The notes: a model not told the origin generated them from the sequence alone. A stretch of DNA of 64,000 nt from Asaia bogorensis (GCA_945901855.1 CAMDLT010000011.1:1-64000); one strand, 5' to 3'. Counted from the first letter of the stretch, positions 34,115-42,813 are shown. Numbers and translations: made by a program.

Positions 34115-35854
34115 TTGCTGACCAAGCTGAGTATCCGGAATTTGAAGCGCTTCGACTCGGTCGAAATCGACCTCGGGCGCGCAGTCGTGTTTGTCGGACC
34201 CAACAATTCCGGCAAGACAACGGCGTTGCAGGCGCTGTCGCTGTGGCGCCACGGGCTGCTCGCCTGGACGGCCAAGCGCGAAAGCGGCTCCGTTGCCGAG
34301 AAACGTCCCGGCGTCGCGCTCAATCGGCGCGACCTGATAGCAATTCCGGTTCCGTCCGCGAAACAGCTGTGGCGGCGCCTTGAAACGCGCCACGCGCGCA
34401 AGAAGTCCGGCAAGCTAGAAACCGAGAACATTCGCATCGAAATTGTTGTCGAGGGAATCGACGACTTGACCGGTACGGCGTGGACTTGCGGCCTCGAGTT
34501 CGATTGGGGCAACGAGGAGTCGTTCTATTGTCGGCCGCTTCGGCTTGAAAAATCGAAAAACGTCGGCCGCATGCCGGTGCCGCCGCAAGCGGCAGATACG
34601 AAGATCGCTTTTCTGCCGCCGATGTCGGGCATCGCGGCCATCGAGCCGAGGCTCGAACGCGGACGTGTCGATGTGTTGCTGGGCGAAGGGCAGACCGCGC
34701 AGGTCTTGCGCAATCTTTGCCATCAAATCGCCGAAGACAGGAGCGATCCCGGCGCGTGGGACGAGATGTCGGGGCATATCAAGATTTTGTTTGGCGTCGA
34801 TCTCCGACGTCCGACTTATCTCGCGGCCCGCGGCGAAATCACAATGACCTACGCCGAGGCGAACGGGACTGTATTGGACATTGCGGCCGCGGGCCGGGGC
34901 CTGCAGCAAACCGCCTTGCTACTTTCCCATGTCTATGCAAACCCGCGAACGATACTGCTGCTCGACGAGCCCGACGCGCATCTCGAGATTCTGCGCCAGC
35001 GCCAGATCTACCAGCTTCTGTCGTCGCTCGCGCAAGAAAAGGGCTCGCAGCTTATCTGCGCGAGCCACAGCGAAATCGTTTTAAACGAAGCGGCCGAAAG
35101 AGACGTGGTCGTCGCGTTTTTGGGAAAGCCCCATCGCATCGACGACCGCGGCGCGCAGCTTCGGAAATCGTTGGCCGAAATCGGCTTCGATCAATACTAC
35201 CAAGCCCAGTCAAACGGGTGGGTCCTCTATCTTGAGGGTTCCACGGATTTGGCGATCCTTCAGGCATTCGCCGCGACGCTCGACCATCCGGCGCGCACTG
35301 CATTGGCGCAACCCTTCGTGCGATATGTAGAGAACCAGACGGGCAGCGCACGGGGCCATTTTCGAGCGCTCAAGGAAGCGGTTCCAAATCTGCAGGGCGT
35401 CGCAATTTTCGACCGTTTGCAGACGACTCCGGATTCGCCGACAGATCTCGCCATCCGAAGCTGGCAAAAATACGAGATCGAAAATTATCTTACGCGCAAG
35501 GACGTGCTTTTGGCCTTTGCGGCGCACGCCACGGCGGATGATCTTGTCGGCCAAGCGGAGTCGGCTTCCCGTCGGGAAGCGATGGGCCAGGCGATCGAGC
35601 AGATAGAAGCGGCACTCAAAGCACTCGACAAAGATCCATGGTCGGACGATATCAAGGCATCGACGGAAGTTTTGGAGCCGATTTTTCGTCGTTATTTCGA
35701 ACGGCTGAAATTGCCGATGCTGGTGCGAAAATCGAGCGCTCATATTCTGGCATCTTTCCTGCCAAGGGCGCATATCTCGCCCGAGATCGTCGAGACGCTC
35801 GATCTGATCGACGCGACCGCGCGTCGGGCGAAACGCGCGGAAGACAGCTATTGA
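34115..35854 (+). CDS. OLD-family ATPase with TOPRIM-like domain
   Basis: A 579-aa SMC/ABC-type ATPase: N-terminal LTKLSIRNLKRFDSVEIDLG, Walker A GPNNSGKTT, signature-like AAGRGLQQTALLL, Walker B TILLLDEPDAHL, and His-switch CASHSEIVL. A TOPRIM-like part follows from about residue 365 (GWVLYLEGSTDLAIL, where Glu is the metal ligand, and VAIFDR). OLD proteins are DNA nucleases, and several act in phage defence. No UvrD/GajB or reverse transcriptase is adjacent, so it would be a stand-alone (class 1) type. It uses a TTG start 16 nt after aceB. Its composition is slightly less GC-rich than its neighbours. Confidence 0.85.
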   Translation: MLTKLSIRNLKRFDSVEIDLGRAVVFVGPNNSGKTTALQALSLWRHGLLAWTAKRESGSVAEKRPGVALNRRDLIAIPVPSAKQLWRRLETRHARKKSGKLETENIRIEIVVEGIDDLTGTAWTCGLEFDWGNEESFYCRPLRLEKSKNVGRMPVPPQAADTKIAFLPPMSGIAAIEPRLERGRVDVLLGEGQTAQVLRNLCHQIAEDRSDPGAWDEMSGHIKILFGVDLRRPTYLAARGEITMTYAEANGTVLDIAAAGRGLQQTALLLSHVYANPRTILLLDEPDAHLEILRQRQIYQLLSSLAQEKGSQLICASHSEIVLNEAAERDVVVAFLGKPHRIDDRGAQLRKSLAEIGFDQYYQAQSNGWVLYLEGSTDLAILQAFAATLDHPARTALAQPFVRYVENQTGSARGHFRALKEAVPNLQGVAIFDRLQTTPDSPTDLAIRSWQKYEIENYLTRKDVLLAFAAHATADDLVGQAESASRREAMGQAIEQIEAALKALDKDPWSDDIKASTEVLEPIFRRYFERLKLPMLVRKSSAHILASFLPRAHISPEIVETLDLIDATARRAKRAEDSY

Positions 35855-36004
35855 TTTTCTGGCTCGATCGGCGCGGGAAAATCGGCCGCCGCATATCGGA
35901 AAGCGGATGGGTTCGCGTATGATTTTATGCTATATTGAACACAACCTCCGGCTTCCACCCCCGGACGGGGCGCTGTTTGACATGGTGAAAAACGACACGA
36001 TCCG

Positions 36005-36027
36005 CGCGGCAAAGATTTTTTGCCGCG
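36005..36027. repeat. Perfect 9-bp inverted repeat
   Basis: CGCGGCAAA and TTTGCCGCG are separated by 5 nt. There is no T tract after the stem, so it is more likely an RNA hairpin or operator-type site than a terminator. Confidence 0.65.
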
Positions 36028-36070
36028 AAATGGGTCGGCTTTTCAAATAAATCAAAGACTTGATATGCAA

Positions 36071-36147
36071 CATGTCGCGCAGATGTCGCGTCTGTGTCGC
36101 GCAGGAGTCGCGTCTATGTCGCGTAAGAATCGCATGGATGTCGCGCG
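36071..36147. repeat. Seven-unit 11-bp tandem array, core GTCGCG
   Basis: GTCGCG begins at 36074, 36085, 36096, 36107 and 36118, a diverged ATCGCA begins at 36129, and GTCGCG returns at 36140. The spacing is exactly 11 bp throughout. Alternating flanks (CAG, then TCT) also give a 22-bp higher-order unit. One unit per helical turn places every core on one DNA face. It lies in the gap between the OLD-family gene and the phoR stop. Confidence 0.85.
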
Positions 36148-36170
36148 GAACCTGACGGCGGCGGGCCAAT

Positions 36171-36199
36171 AGGCGCGTTGCCCGGCTAGGCGCCTTTTT
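36171..36199 (+). terminator. Likely intrinsic terminator
   Basis: AGGCGC and GCGCCT pair around a 13-nt loop and are followed by TTTTT. It is oriented to end plus-strand transcription from the OLD gene through the repeat array, just before the convergent phoR stop. Confidence 0.6.
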
Positions 36200-36202
36200 C
36201 CG

Positions 36203-37624
36203 TTAGGCGCGCTGAGACGTATCCGAACGTTCGCTGGAATTGGGCGGTGCAACCGGCAGGTAAACCACAAACGTCGTGCCCCGGCCGATCTCGCTTGCAA
36301 TGTCGAGCGCGCCGCGATGGCGGTTGACGATGTGCTTGACGATCGCCAAGCCCAAACCAGTTCCTCCCATATCGCGCGAGCGGCCCGCATCGACGCGGTA
36401 GAACCGCTCGGTCAAACGCGGCAAATGCTCGCGCGCGACGCCCTCGCCGTCGTCGGCGACCGAGATCTCGACATAGGCTTGGGCGCGGGCGGCAAAGCCG
36501 GGCGGCAGGCGCTTGGCGTTGGCCGCACGCACTTTGACCGTGCCGCCGCTGCGGCCGTACTTGATCGCATTGTCGATCAGGTTCTGGAAGACTTGCGCCA
36601 ACTGGTCGCTGTCGCCCGTTACGGGGGCAAGGTCGTCCGCGATGTCGACCGCCAGAACGGCGTTTTTCGCCTTGGCCGCCAGCGTCAGCGAATCGAGCGT
36701 CGTTTGCAGCGTCTTGGCGACGTCGGCGCGCGTGGCGGGCGGCGAGTGTTCGAGCTCTTCGATCTTCGACAGCGAGAGCAGGTCTTTGACGATGCGGGTC
36801 ATGCGCTGGGTCTGCGCATCCATGATGGCAAGGAAGCGCAAGCGCGCGGGCGCATCGTCCTTGGCGGGACCTTGCAGCGTTTCGATGAAGCCCGTGAGGG
36901 TCGCAAGCGGCGTGCGCAGCTCGTGGCTGACATTGGCCACAAAGTCGCGGCGCATGCGTTCGGCCTGCTGCACGCCCGTGACGTCCGCCATCGCGACCAG
37001 CACGGCGGGGGCGGCGCCAAGCGGCCGGGGCAGCGGCACGACGCGCACCCGCAAGGCACGTTCGACCGTGCCCGCAAGCCTTGCATCGACCGCCTCGGGA
37101 TGGCGGCCGGCCAGCGCTTCGGCCACCGCATCGAGCGTGCCGGGATCGCGCAAAAAGGCGATCAGCGGCTTGTTTTCAAGATCGCTGCCGAACAAAGCGC
37201 GGGCCGCCGTATTGGCCCGCACGATGTGCTCGTCCGCATCGAGCTGCAAAATTGCGTAGGGCAGCGCATCGACGATCGACTCGAGCGCGGCCTCGCTTGC
37301 CATCGGCTGCGCGCGTTCGGGCAAGGCGCGCTCGAGCCGCGCCACCGCCTCGGCCAAGGGCGCGGTCGGGCCGTCTTCGGTGGCGGCCGCCATCGAGTCG
37401 GCGGGCTCGCCTTTGGCCAATTCGTCGAGGCGGCTGGCGTGGCGGGCCAGGCGTTCGAGATGCCGATGGACCACATAGGCGGTCGCCAACACCGTGGCCA
37501 CGATGCCAAGCAGCGCCGATGTCCACGGGATCTCGTGGGCGACCGCAAGCGCCGTCAGCACGCTTGCGGCCGGCCCCGCGAGAGCCAGCAAAGAAGTCCA
37601 GAAACTGCCAGGTGCGCCGCGCAT
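36203..37624 (-). CDS. phoR: PhoR-type sensor histidine kinase
   Basis: A 473-aa membrane kinase. Two hydrophobic segments lie near the N-terminus, then a PAS domain (ESIVDALPYAILQLDADEHIVRANTAARALFG), DHp with FVANVSHELRTPLATL (phospho-His), N-box NLIDNAIKYG, and G boxes DDGEGVAREHL and GGTGLGLAIVKHIVNRH. The layout matches PhoR, which senses phosphate limitation through PstSCAB-PhoU. No phoB or pst genes are adjacent, so it is an orphan here. ATG 37624 is preferred over the track TTG start at 37660. Confidence 0.82.
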   Translation of the reverse strand: MRGAPGSFWTSLLALAGPAASVLTALAVAHEIPWTSALLGIVATVLATAYVVHRHLERLARHASRLDELAKGEPADSMAAATEDGPTAPLAEAVARLERALPERAQPMASEAALESIVDALPYAILQLDADEHIVRANTAARALFGSDLENKPLIAFLRDPGTLDAVAEALAGRHPEAVDARLAGTVERALRVRVVPLPRPLGAAPAVLVAMADVTGVQQAERMRRDFVANVSHELRTPLATLTGFIETLQGPAKDDAPARLRFLAIMDAQTQRMTRIVKDLLSLSKIEELEHSPPATRADVAKTLQTTLDSLTLAAKAKNAVLAVDIADDLAPVTGDSDQLAQVFQNLIDNAIKYGRSGGTVKVRAANAKRLPPGFAARAQAYVEISVADDGEGVAREHLPRLTERFYRVDAGRSRDMGGTGLGLAIVKHIVNRHRGALDIASEIGRGTTFVVYLPVAPPNSSERSDTSQRA

Positions 37625-37702
37625 CGTATGTTTGTGCAGTCTCTTTCGGGCGGGCGTCAAGACAACTCGAAGGCGGCGAGTGTCGCACGCCTTCGAGGCA
37701 GT

Positions 37703-37744
37703 CTTATGAACGCGGGCTTATGAACGCGGGCTTATGAACGCCGG
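37703..37744. repeat. Three tandem 14-bp repeats
   Basis: CTTATGAACGCGGG occurs three times head to tail (the third unit reads CGCCGG at its end). They lie immediately after the stop of the NMT1-like gene and before phoR. This is probably slippage-prone sequence; no function is evident. Confidence 0.9.
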
Positions 37745-37745
37745 C

Positions 37746-38786
37746 TCAGCTGCCGAGCTGGGGCAGCATGCGCTCGGCTTGCGGGGGCAAAAAGCGGTCG
37801 GTATAGACCCGGCCCGGCGTCAGCGTGCTGTTCTTCACCTCGAACGCCTCGTTGACGATGCGGATATTGTTGGCGAGCTTGTCTTCGCGCACCGCCGACA
37901 TGCCGTTGGCCATCACGTAAGGCGTCATGACCAGCTCGCGCATCGACAGCATCATGCGCTCGTACTCGAGGGCCACGTCGACAAGCTGGTCACGCGACTT
38001 CAGCGACGCCACCGCCTCGCGCGGGTTGGCGATCGATTCCTTGATGCCGCGATTGATCGCCCGAACCATCGCCGCCACCGTGCGCGGATTTTTGGCCGCA
38101 TAGTCTTGCGTCACGTAGACCGCCGAGGAATAGACGTCGACGCCGAACTCGCGATAGCGGAACGTGACAATGTCCTCGTCCTTGGCGCCCAGGGCGCGCA
38201 GCGAGAAAATGCCCGACGTGATGAAGCCCGTGATCGCGTCGACCTCGCCGCGGAACAGCATCGTTTCGCGCAAGGGGGCGTTCATCGTCACCCACTCGAT
38301 CTTGGCCGCATCCAGCTTTTGGGCCTGCACCAGGGCCGGGAACATCTGGCGGCCCGCATCGACCGTCGGAGCGCCGAGCTTGCGGCCTTCGAGCTGTTTG
38401 AGGGTCGTTATGCCGGTCCGCCGCAAGGTCATGACCGCGAGCGCCGCCTGCTCGTAGGCCATGTACACGGCCGTGAGTTCCCGGCCCGGATTTTCGGCGC
38501 TGAACTTGATCATCGGATTGATGTCGCCAAAGCCGATATCGTAGGCGCCCGACGCAACACGCGTCACCGTATCGCCCGACCCCATGCCGCGATCGAGCGT
38601 CACGTTGATGCCTTCTTGCCGGAAAAACCCCTTTTCGGCCGCGTAGGTAAACACCGCCTGCGGCCCTTGAAAGGCCCAGTCGAGCGAAAAACGAACATTG
38701 GTCTGTTCGGGCGCTTGCGCCCACGCCGACGACGCCACAAACAAACCGGTGGCCAGGCTGGCGGCGACAACGATTGCAGATTTCAT
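37746..38786 (-). CDS. ABC transporter substrate-binding protein, NMT1/THI5-like
   Basis: A 346-aa periplasmic protein with a Sec signal (KSAIVVAASLATGLFVASSAWAQA). NMT1/SsuA-type features are VRFSLDWAFQGPQAVFTYAAEKGFF, VASGAYDIGFGDINPMIKF, and LEGRKLGAPTVDAGRQMFPAL. The family binds pyrimidine (thiamine precursor) or sulfonate-type ligands. No permease or ATPase genes are next to it, so its ligand and partners are unknown. The ATG at 38786 has a nearby AGGAGAG. Confidence 0.9.
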   Translation of the reverse strand: MKSAIVVAASLATGLFVASSAWAQAPEQTNVRFSLDWAFQGPQAVFTYAAEKGFFRQEGINVTLDRGMGSGDTVTRVASGAYDIGFGDINPMIKFSAENPGRELTAVYMAYEQAALAVMTLRRTGITTLKQLEGRKLGAPTVDAGRQMFPALVQAQKLDAAKIEWVTMNAPLRETMLFRGEVDAITGFITSGIFSLRALGAKDEDIVTFRYREFGVDVYSSAVYVTQDYAAKNPRTVAAMVRAINRGIKESIANPREAVASLKSRDQLVDVALEYERMMLSMRELVMTPYVMANGMSAVREDKLANNIRIVNEAFEVKNSTLTPGRVYTDRFLPPQAERMLPQLGS

Positions 38787-38960
38787 GGGTAGCTCTCCTC
38801 AGGGCAGGCGGGTTGCCGGGGGACATTCCCGTCCCGGGAGCGCATGCAAAAATCGTGGCAAATCGGATTCGCGAGGCCTTGCTGCAAACCAGGTTTTGGG
38901 ATGCTTGCAGCCCACGCGATTGTCGTCGCCTGGCTTTCAAATGTGCCAAGGTGCCAACCG

Positions 38961-39521
38961 ATGGACAGCGATTCGTGGCCCAAATTGATGGCGCTGGCAC
39001 AAAACGGCGATGCGGCGGCGTATCGTCGCTTTCTGTCCGAATCATTGCCGTTTTTGCGCATCGTTGTCGGCCGCACGGGCATTCCGCACGACCAGATCGA
39101 GGACGTCGTGCAGGATACGATGATCAGCCTGCACGCCATTCGGCACACATACGACCCGACGCGGCCCATCAAGCCGTGGCTCGTGGCGGTCGCCAGGCGT
39201 CGAGCGGTCGATTGGCGGCGGCGGCGAAATTCGGCCCATCGGCACGAAACGCCGCTCGACGACATCACGCACGAAACCTTTGCCGATCCGTCTGCGAACC
39301 GTGACAAAGAGAAGTCGGAAGCGGCCGCTGCCGTCCAGCGCTGGTTGGTTCAACTGCCGCCCGGCCAGCGCCAGGCGGTCGAGATGCTGAAACTCAAAGA
39401 GCTCAGCCTGAACGAGGCTGCGGCGCTGTCGGGCCAGTCCGTCGGGTCGCTAAAGGTAGCAACGCATCGCGCGATCGCCAGCTTGCGCAAGATTTGGAAA
39501 CGCGAAGAGCAAAACAAATGA
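38961..39521 (+). CDS. ECF-type RNA polymerase sigma factor
   Basis: A 186-aa sigma factor with region 2 (AAAYRRFLSESLPFLRIVVGR, DQIEDVVQDTMISLHAIRHTYDPTRPIKPWLVAVARRRAVDWRRRR) and region 4 (LPPGQRQAVEMLKLKELSLNEAAALSGQSVGSLKVATHRAIASLRK). There are no C-terminal extra domains. It is paired with an NrsF-type anti-sigma factor, as Caulobacter SigF is. ATG 38961 is chosen; the track ORF adds 39 upstream residues. The stop overlaps nrsF by 4 nt. Confidence 0.93.
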   Translation: MDSDSWPKLMALAQNGDAAAYRRFLSESLPFLRIVVGRTGIPHDQIEDVVQDTMISLHAIRHTYDPTRPIKPWLVAVARRRAVDWRRRRNSAHRHETPLDDITHETFADPSANRDKEKSEAAAAVQRWLVQLPPGQRQAVEMLKLKELSLNEAAALSGQSVGSLKVATHRAIASLRKIWKREEQNK

Positions 39522-40162
39522 CCCCGTCCGAAAAACTCGCCGCTGCTTTGAGCGAGGCGCTCGTGCCCATCGCCCGCCTCGACCCGCCGATGGTGCGGGC
39601 CGGCAAGTGGCTCGCCTTTGCCGTCGTCCTTGCCGGCGCGCTCATCGCCCTGCATGGACTGCGCGACGATTTGGCGGCGCGTTTTTCCGAACCCAGCTTT
39701 TTTGTGCCGTGGCTGGCCTCGGTGCTCGTCGCGATTACCGCCGGGATTTCGGCGTTTTACATGTCGGTTCCCGGCAGCCCGCGCGGCATCGTTGCCTTGC
39801 CCGCAGTGCCGCTGGCGGTGTGGCTTGGCGCGCTCGGCTCGGGCTGTGCGGTCGAGCTGTCCGAACAGGGGACGGCGGCGCTGGGCACCAGCTGGGGGTG
39901 CCTTAAATTCATCGGACTGACCAGCCTGCCGTTGGGCGGCGCCATGGCGATCATGCTGCGCAAGGCCGCCCCGCTCGCCCCAAGCCCGACACTGGCGATG
40001 GGCGCATTGGCGGCGGCGGCATTCGGGTCGGCCGGGCTCGAGCTGTTCCACCATCTGCAAACTTCGACGATGGTGCTGATATGGCATTTGGGAACGGTCG
40101 CGGCCGTCACGCTGATTGCGTCGGCCCTGGGGCGGCGCGTGCTGGGCGGACCCGCCTACTGA
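39518..40162 (+). CDS. nrsF: NrsF family (DUF1109) anti-sigma factor
   Basis: A 214-aa inner-membrane protein with six hydrophobic segments (KWLAFAVVLAGALIALHGL, FFVPWLASVLVAITAGISAFYM and others), matching DUF1109/NrsF. NrsF proteins hold their ECF sigma factor at the membrane until an oxidative or metal stress signal releases it. The two small loops with Cys (SGCAVELSEQ, SWGCLKF) are in positions where known members carry redox-sensing Cys. Its start overlaps the sigma gene (ATGA). Confidence 0.88.
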   Translation: MTPSEKLAAALSEALVPIARLDPPMVRAGKWLAFAVVLAGALIALHGLRDDLAARFSEPSFFVPWLASVLVAITAGISAFYMSVPGSPRGIVALPAVPLAVWLGALGSGCAVELSEQGTAALGTSWGCLKFIGLTSLPLGGAMAIMLRKAAPLAPSPTLAMGALAAAAFGSAGLELFHHLQTSTMVLIWHLGTVAAVTLIASALGRRVLGGPAY

Positions 40163-41115
40163 GCTTCAAACGCTGTCTTTAGGTGGGCGGACGCGGCCGC
40201 GATGGCCGTCCGCGCAACGCCCGCCGCCGCCGACAGGTGCATAAAACCGTGGTTGGCGCGCGGGAATTCGACATAGACCGTATCGACGCCGGCCGCGAGC
40301 AGCACATCGCGCATGCGGCGGCTATCGTCGCGCAACGGGTCCAGCCCTGCCGCCAGCAAAAACGGCCGTGCGAGTTTTTTGAGGCAGTCTTCAGGTGCCC
40401 GCGCGGGCGCCACCAGCATGTCGCGGCGCTTGGTTTTGTCGGGACAGTACAAGTCCCAATAGAGCGCCATGCCGGCGCGCGACAGGCCAAAGCGCCCGTC
40501 GCCGCGCATCAGATACGAAACCGAATCGAGTTCGCTGTCGAGCACGCCGTAAAGCGATACGGTCGCGATCGGCGCAAGGCGGCCGCCAACCGACAGCGCC
40601 AACGCCGCCGCCACCGCAATATTGGCACCGGCCGAATCGCCCGCAAAGGCCAGCCGCGCCGGATCGACCGCGAATCCAAGGATGCCCGGATTGTCGGCAA
40701 GCCAGCTGCAAACGGCGAGCGCATCTTCAAGGGCGGCGGGATACGGATGTTCGGGCGCCTTGCGGTAGACGATCGACAGAAACGCCAAACCAGATCCGGC
40801 AGCCAGCATCCGAGTCAGCCGGTCGTGCGTCGTAAGACTGCCCACCGCCCAACCGCCGCCATGCAAATACAGCACAAGTCCGTTTGCGGGCAGCACCGGC
40901 ACATACAGCCGCAACCTCAGATCCCGCCCCGGCAACGCAACTTGGATGTCGCGCTGGATCGCCATTTGCGGCCCGCCTTCGTTCCAAGGGGCTCGACGGC
41001 GCTCCATTTCGGCACGCGCAGCCGCCGGATTGCTCGGCAAATGCTCCGGCGCCGGGCCAAAGCGCGTCGAATCGAGTTCCAAACACGCCGCAATTTCGCT
41101 GTCGATTTGAATCAT
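40156..41115 (-). CDS. Alpha/beta hydrolase, hormone-sensitive-lipase (HSL) family
   Basis: A 319-aa esterase-like enzyme with the HSL oxyanion motif LYLHGGGWAVGS, Ser nucleophile in FAGDSAGANIAVA, the acid in LLAAGLDPLRDD and catalytic His in RANHGFMHL. It probably hydrolyses short acyl esters in the cytoplasm. There is no signal peptide. The track start is a TTG; ATG 41115 is preferred. It converges on nrsF with a 7-nt overlap. Confidence 0.92.
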   Translation of the reverse strand: MIQIDSEIAACLELDSTRFGPAPEHLPSNPAAARAEMERRRAPWNEGGPQMAIQRDIQVALPGRDLRLRLYVPVLPANGLVLYLHGGGWAVGSLTTHDRLTRMLAAGSGLAFLSIVYRKAPEHPYPAALEDALAVCSWLADNPGILGFAVDPARLAFAGDSAGANIAVAAALALSVGGRLAPIATVSLYGVLDSELDSVSYLMRGDGRFGLSRAGMALYWDLYCPDKTKRRDMLVAPARAPEDCLKKLARPFLLAAGLDPLRDDSRRMRDVLLAAGVDTVYVEFPRANHGFMHLSAAAGVARTAIAAASAHLKTAFEAQ

Positions 41116-41244
41116 CGCAAAAATTTCCGACAATTTGGACCCAAATTCAAGCGCTCGATTTGCGCCTTCGGCACTTGAAATGCGGACTGGGACACCTCAC
41201 TTCTACACCGTGAAATTGGCTTTTGCACGGACGAGGCCCTGTCG

Positions 41245-41475
41245 ATGACGCCGAAATTTCAGGCAGCTCTGGCGGTACTTGGCGATACGCATCCGGTCGT
41301 GCGCGATTTGGTCCGCGCAGAGCGCAGCCGCGATGCGTTGGACGAGCTGGTCGTCGAGGCCGGCCTCGCCCAACTGCCGATCAAACTGCAAGACGCCATC
41401 GCCGAGATCGCCGAGTTCCTCGCGACGCGCGATCAGTCGGCGGCTTTGCGCGTCGAAGCTTCCGCCGCCCGATAG
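41245..41475 (+). CDS. Small hypothetical protein
   Basis: A 76-aa, mostly helical, acidic-amphipathic protein (TPKFQAALAVLGDTHPVVRDLVRAERSRDALDELVVEAGLAQ). No membrane segment or known motif is visible. It is placed between the divergent hydrolase and the convergent aminotransferase, whose 3' end it overlaps by 43 nt. Codon use is like the neighbours. No strong ribosome-binding site is visible, so it may be spurious. Confidence 0.4.
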   Translation: MTPKFQAALAVLGDTHPVVRDLVRAERSRDALDELVVEAGLAQLPIKLQDAIAEIAEFLATRDQSAALRVEASAAR

Positions 41476-42686
41476 AGCGACAGCGCCTGCGGCACGGCCG
41501 CGTTGGCGGCAATTTTGGCCCCGCACGACAGCAGCACGGCTTCCAGCGCGGCCAGCGTCGTCAGCACGCAGTCTTTGCGCGCATTGTAGCCCATCGTGCC
41601 GATGCGCCAGATCTTGCCGTGCAGCGGTCCGAAACTGGTGCCGATCTCGATCCCAAAATCCTCCAGCATCGAACGGCGCACGGCCTCGCCCGCAACGCCT
41701 TCGGGAATGTGGATGCCGACCACGTTGGCCATTTTGTTGGCCTGGTCGCCGAACAGTTCGAGGCCCATCGCGGCGAGCCCTTGTGCCATCGCATCGCCCG
41801 CCAGACGGTGGCGCTGGAACGCGGCATCGAGCCCTTCTTCGACCAGTATCTTGGCGCATTCGCGCGCGCCGTACAGCATGCTCGTCGCTTCGGTGTGGTG
41901 GTTGAGGCGCTTTTCGCCCCAGTAATCCATGATCATGGCGAGGTCGAAATAGTTGGACGCAATGCGCATCCCCGGTCCCGCAATGTCGGCAGCACTTGCG
42001 ATCCCTTGTTCGACATGGCGCCGACGCATGATCGCAGCCTCGGCGCGCGGGCCGATCGTGATCGGTGCCGAACCCGACGGGCCCGCCAGACATTTTTGCA
42101 GCCCCGACGACACCAGATCGAGCTGCCATTCGTCGGCGCGCAGATCGTTGCCGCCAAGCGACGCGGTCGTGTCGGTATAGAGGAGCGCGTCGTACTTGCG
42201 CGCAAGCTTGCCGAGTTCGGCCAGCGGCTGCAGCATCGTGGTGGACGTATCGCCCTGGCAGACGGCCAACAGCTTGGGGCGGTGCTGCTTGAGCGCGACT
42301 TCGATCCGCTCGGGCGAAAACACCGTGCCCCATTCGGTTTCGATTTCGACCACGTTGGCGCCGCAACGGCGCGCGATTTCGGCCTTCAAATGGCCGAAGC
42401 GGCCGAAGATCGGAACCAGCACTTTGTCGCCGGGCTCGATCAGCGACACCATCGCCGCCTCGATGCCGCCGCGCGCGGTCGCATCGACCAGCAGCGACCA
42501 TTTGTTCTGGGTGCGAAAGACCTGGCGATAGAGCGCCATCGTCTCCCCCATCAGCGCCGTCATCGACGGGTCGAACTGCCCGACCAGGGGGGTTGCCATG
42601 GCGCGCAGGACGCGCGGATCGGCATTGATGGGACCGGGTCCCATGAGCAGGCGGGCGGGCGGGTTGAGATCGGCAAAAACGGGCAT
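41433..42686 (-). CDS. Alanine-glyoxylate / serine-glyoxylate aminotransferase family protein
   Basis: A 417-aa PLP enzyme of the AGT/class V type. It has LLMGPGPINADPRVLRAM at the start, QGDTSTTM, TDTTASLGG, the PLP lysine in SSGLQKCLAGPSG, and RIGTMGYNA at the end. It could move the amino group of alanine, serine or ureidoglycine to glyoxylate. The hydroxypyruvate isomerase at 45826 and malate synthase at 31918 show that glyoxylate is handled in this genome. ATG 42686 gives the typical length, divergent from serS. Confidence 0.9.
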   Translation of the reverse strand: MPVFADLNPPARLLMGPGPINADPRVLRAMATPLVGQFDPSMTALMGETMALYRQVFRTQNKWSLLVDATARGGIEAAMVSLIEPGDKVLVPIFGRFGHLKAEIARRCGANVVEIETEWGTVFSPERIEVALKQHRPKLLAVCQGDTSTTMLQPLAELGKLARKYDALLYTDTTASLGGNDLRADEWQLDLVSSGLQKCLAGPSGSAPITIGPRAEAAIMRRRHVEQGIASAADIAGPGMRIASNYFDLAMIMDYWGEKRLNHHTEATSMLYGARECAKILVEEGLDAAFQRHRLAGDAMAQGLAAMGLELFGDQANKMANVVGIHIPEGVAGEAVRRSMLEDFGIEIGTSFGPLHGKIWRIGTMGYNARKDCVLTTLAALEAVLLSCGAKIAANAAVPQALSLYRAAEASTRKAAD

Positions 42687-42813
42687 GGCGTGACCCAACG
42701 GTTCGAGGGAAAGCGGCAGCGGTTTTCCCGCGAATTTGTCGCGAGCGCAAGTTTTGCCAGCGCCAGATGCGCATGCTATCCAAACCATCTGCCAAACTGA
42801 GGTGTCCACAACC

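Larger units (their letters stand above)
35855..36202. other. Gene-poor stretch between the OLD gene and phoR
   Basis: This 348-bp stretch has no supported gene. It contains AT-rich sequence with a TATGCTATATT box (35929-35940), a perfect 9-bp inverted repeat (36005-36027), the 11-bp-phased array (36071-36147) and a terminator (36171-36199). The 79-aa minus ORF at 35930-36169 is formed largely by the repeats. Confidence 0.6.

Noticed and set aside
31867-34512. 881-aa minus ORF and the 850-aa ORF at 30354-32906
   Set aside because: Antisense of aceB and xerD; the Gly/Ala/Cys-rich C-terminal runs come from the Lys/Ala/Pro tract.
36071-36147. CRISPR array
   Set aside because: Units are 11 bp with no unique spacers and no cas genes in the window.
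35930-36169. 79-aa minus ORF with 11-residue repeats
   Set aside because: The peptide repeat is only three turns of the 11-bp DNA repeat; no ribosome-binding site, and the sequence outside the repeat is not protein-like.
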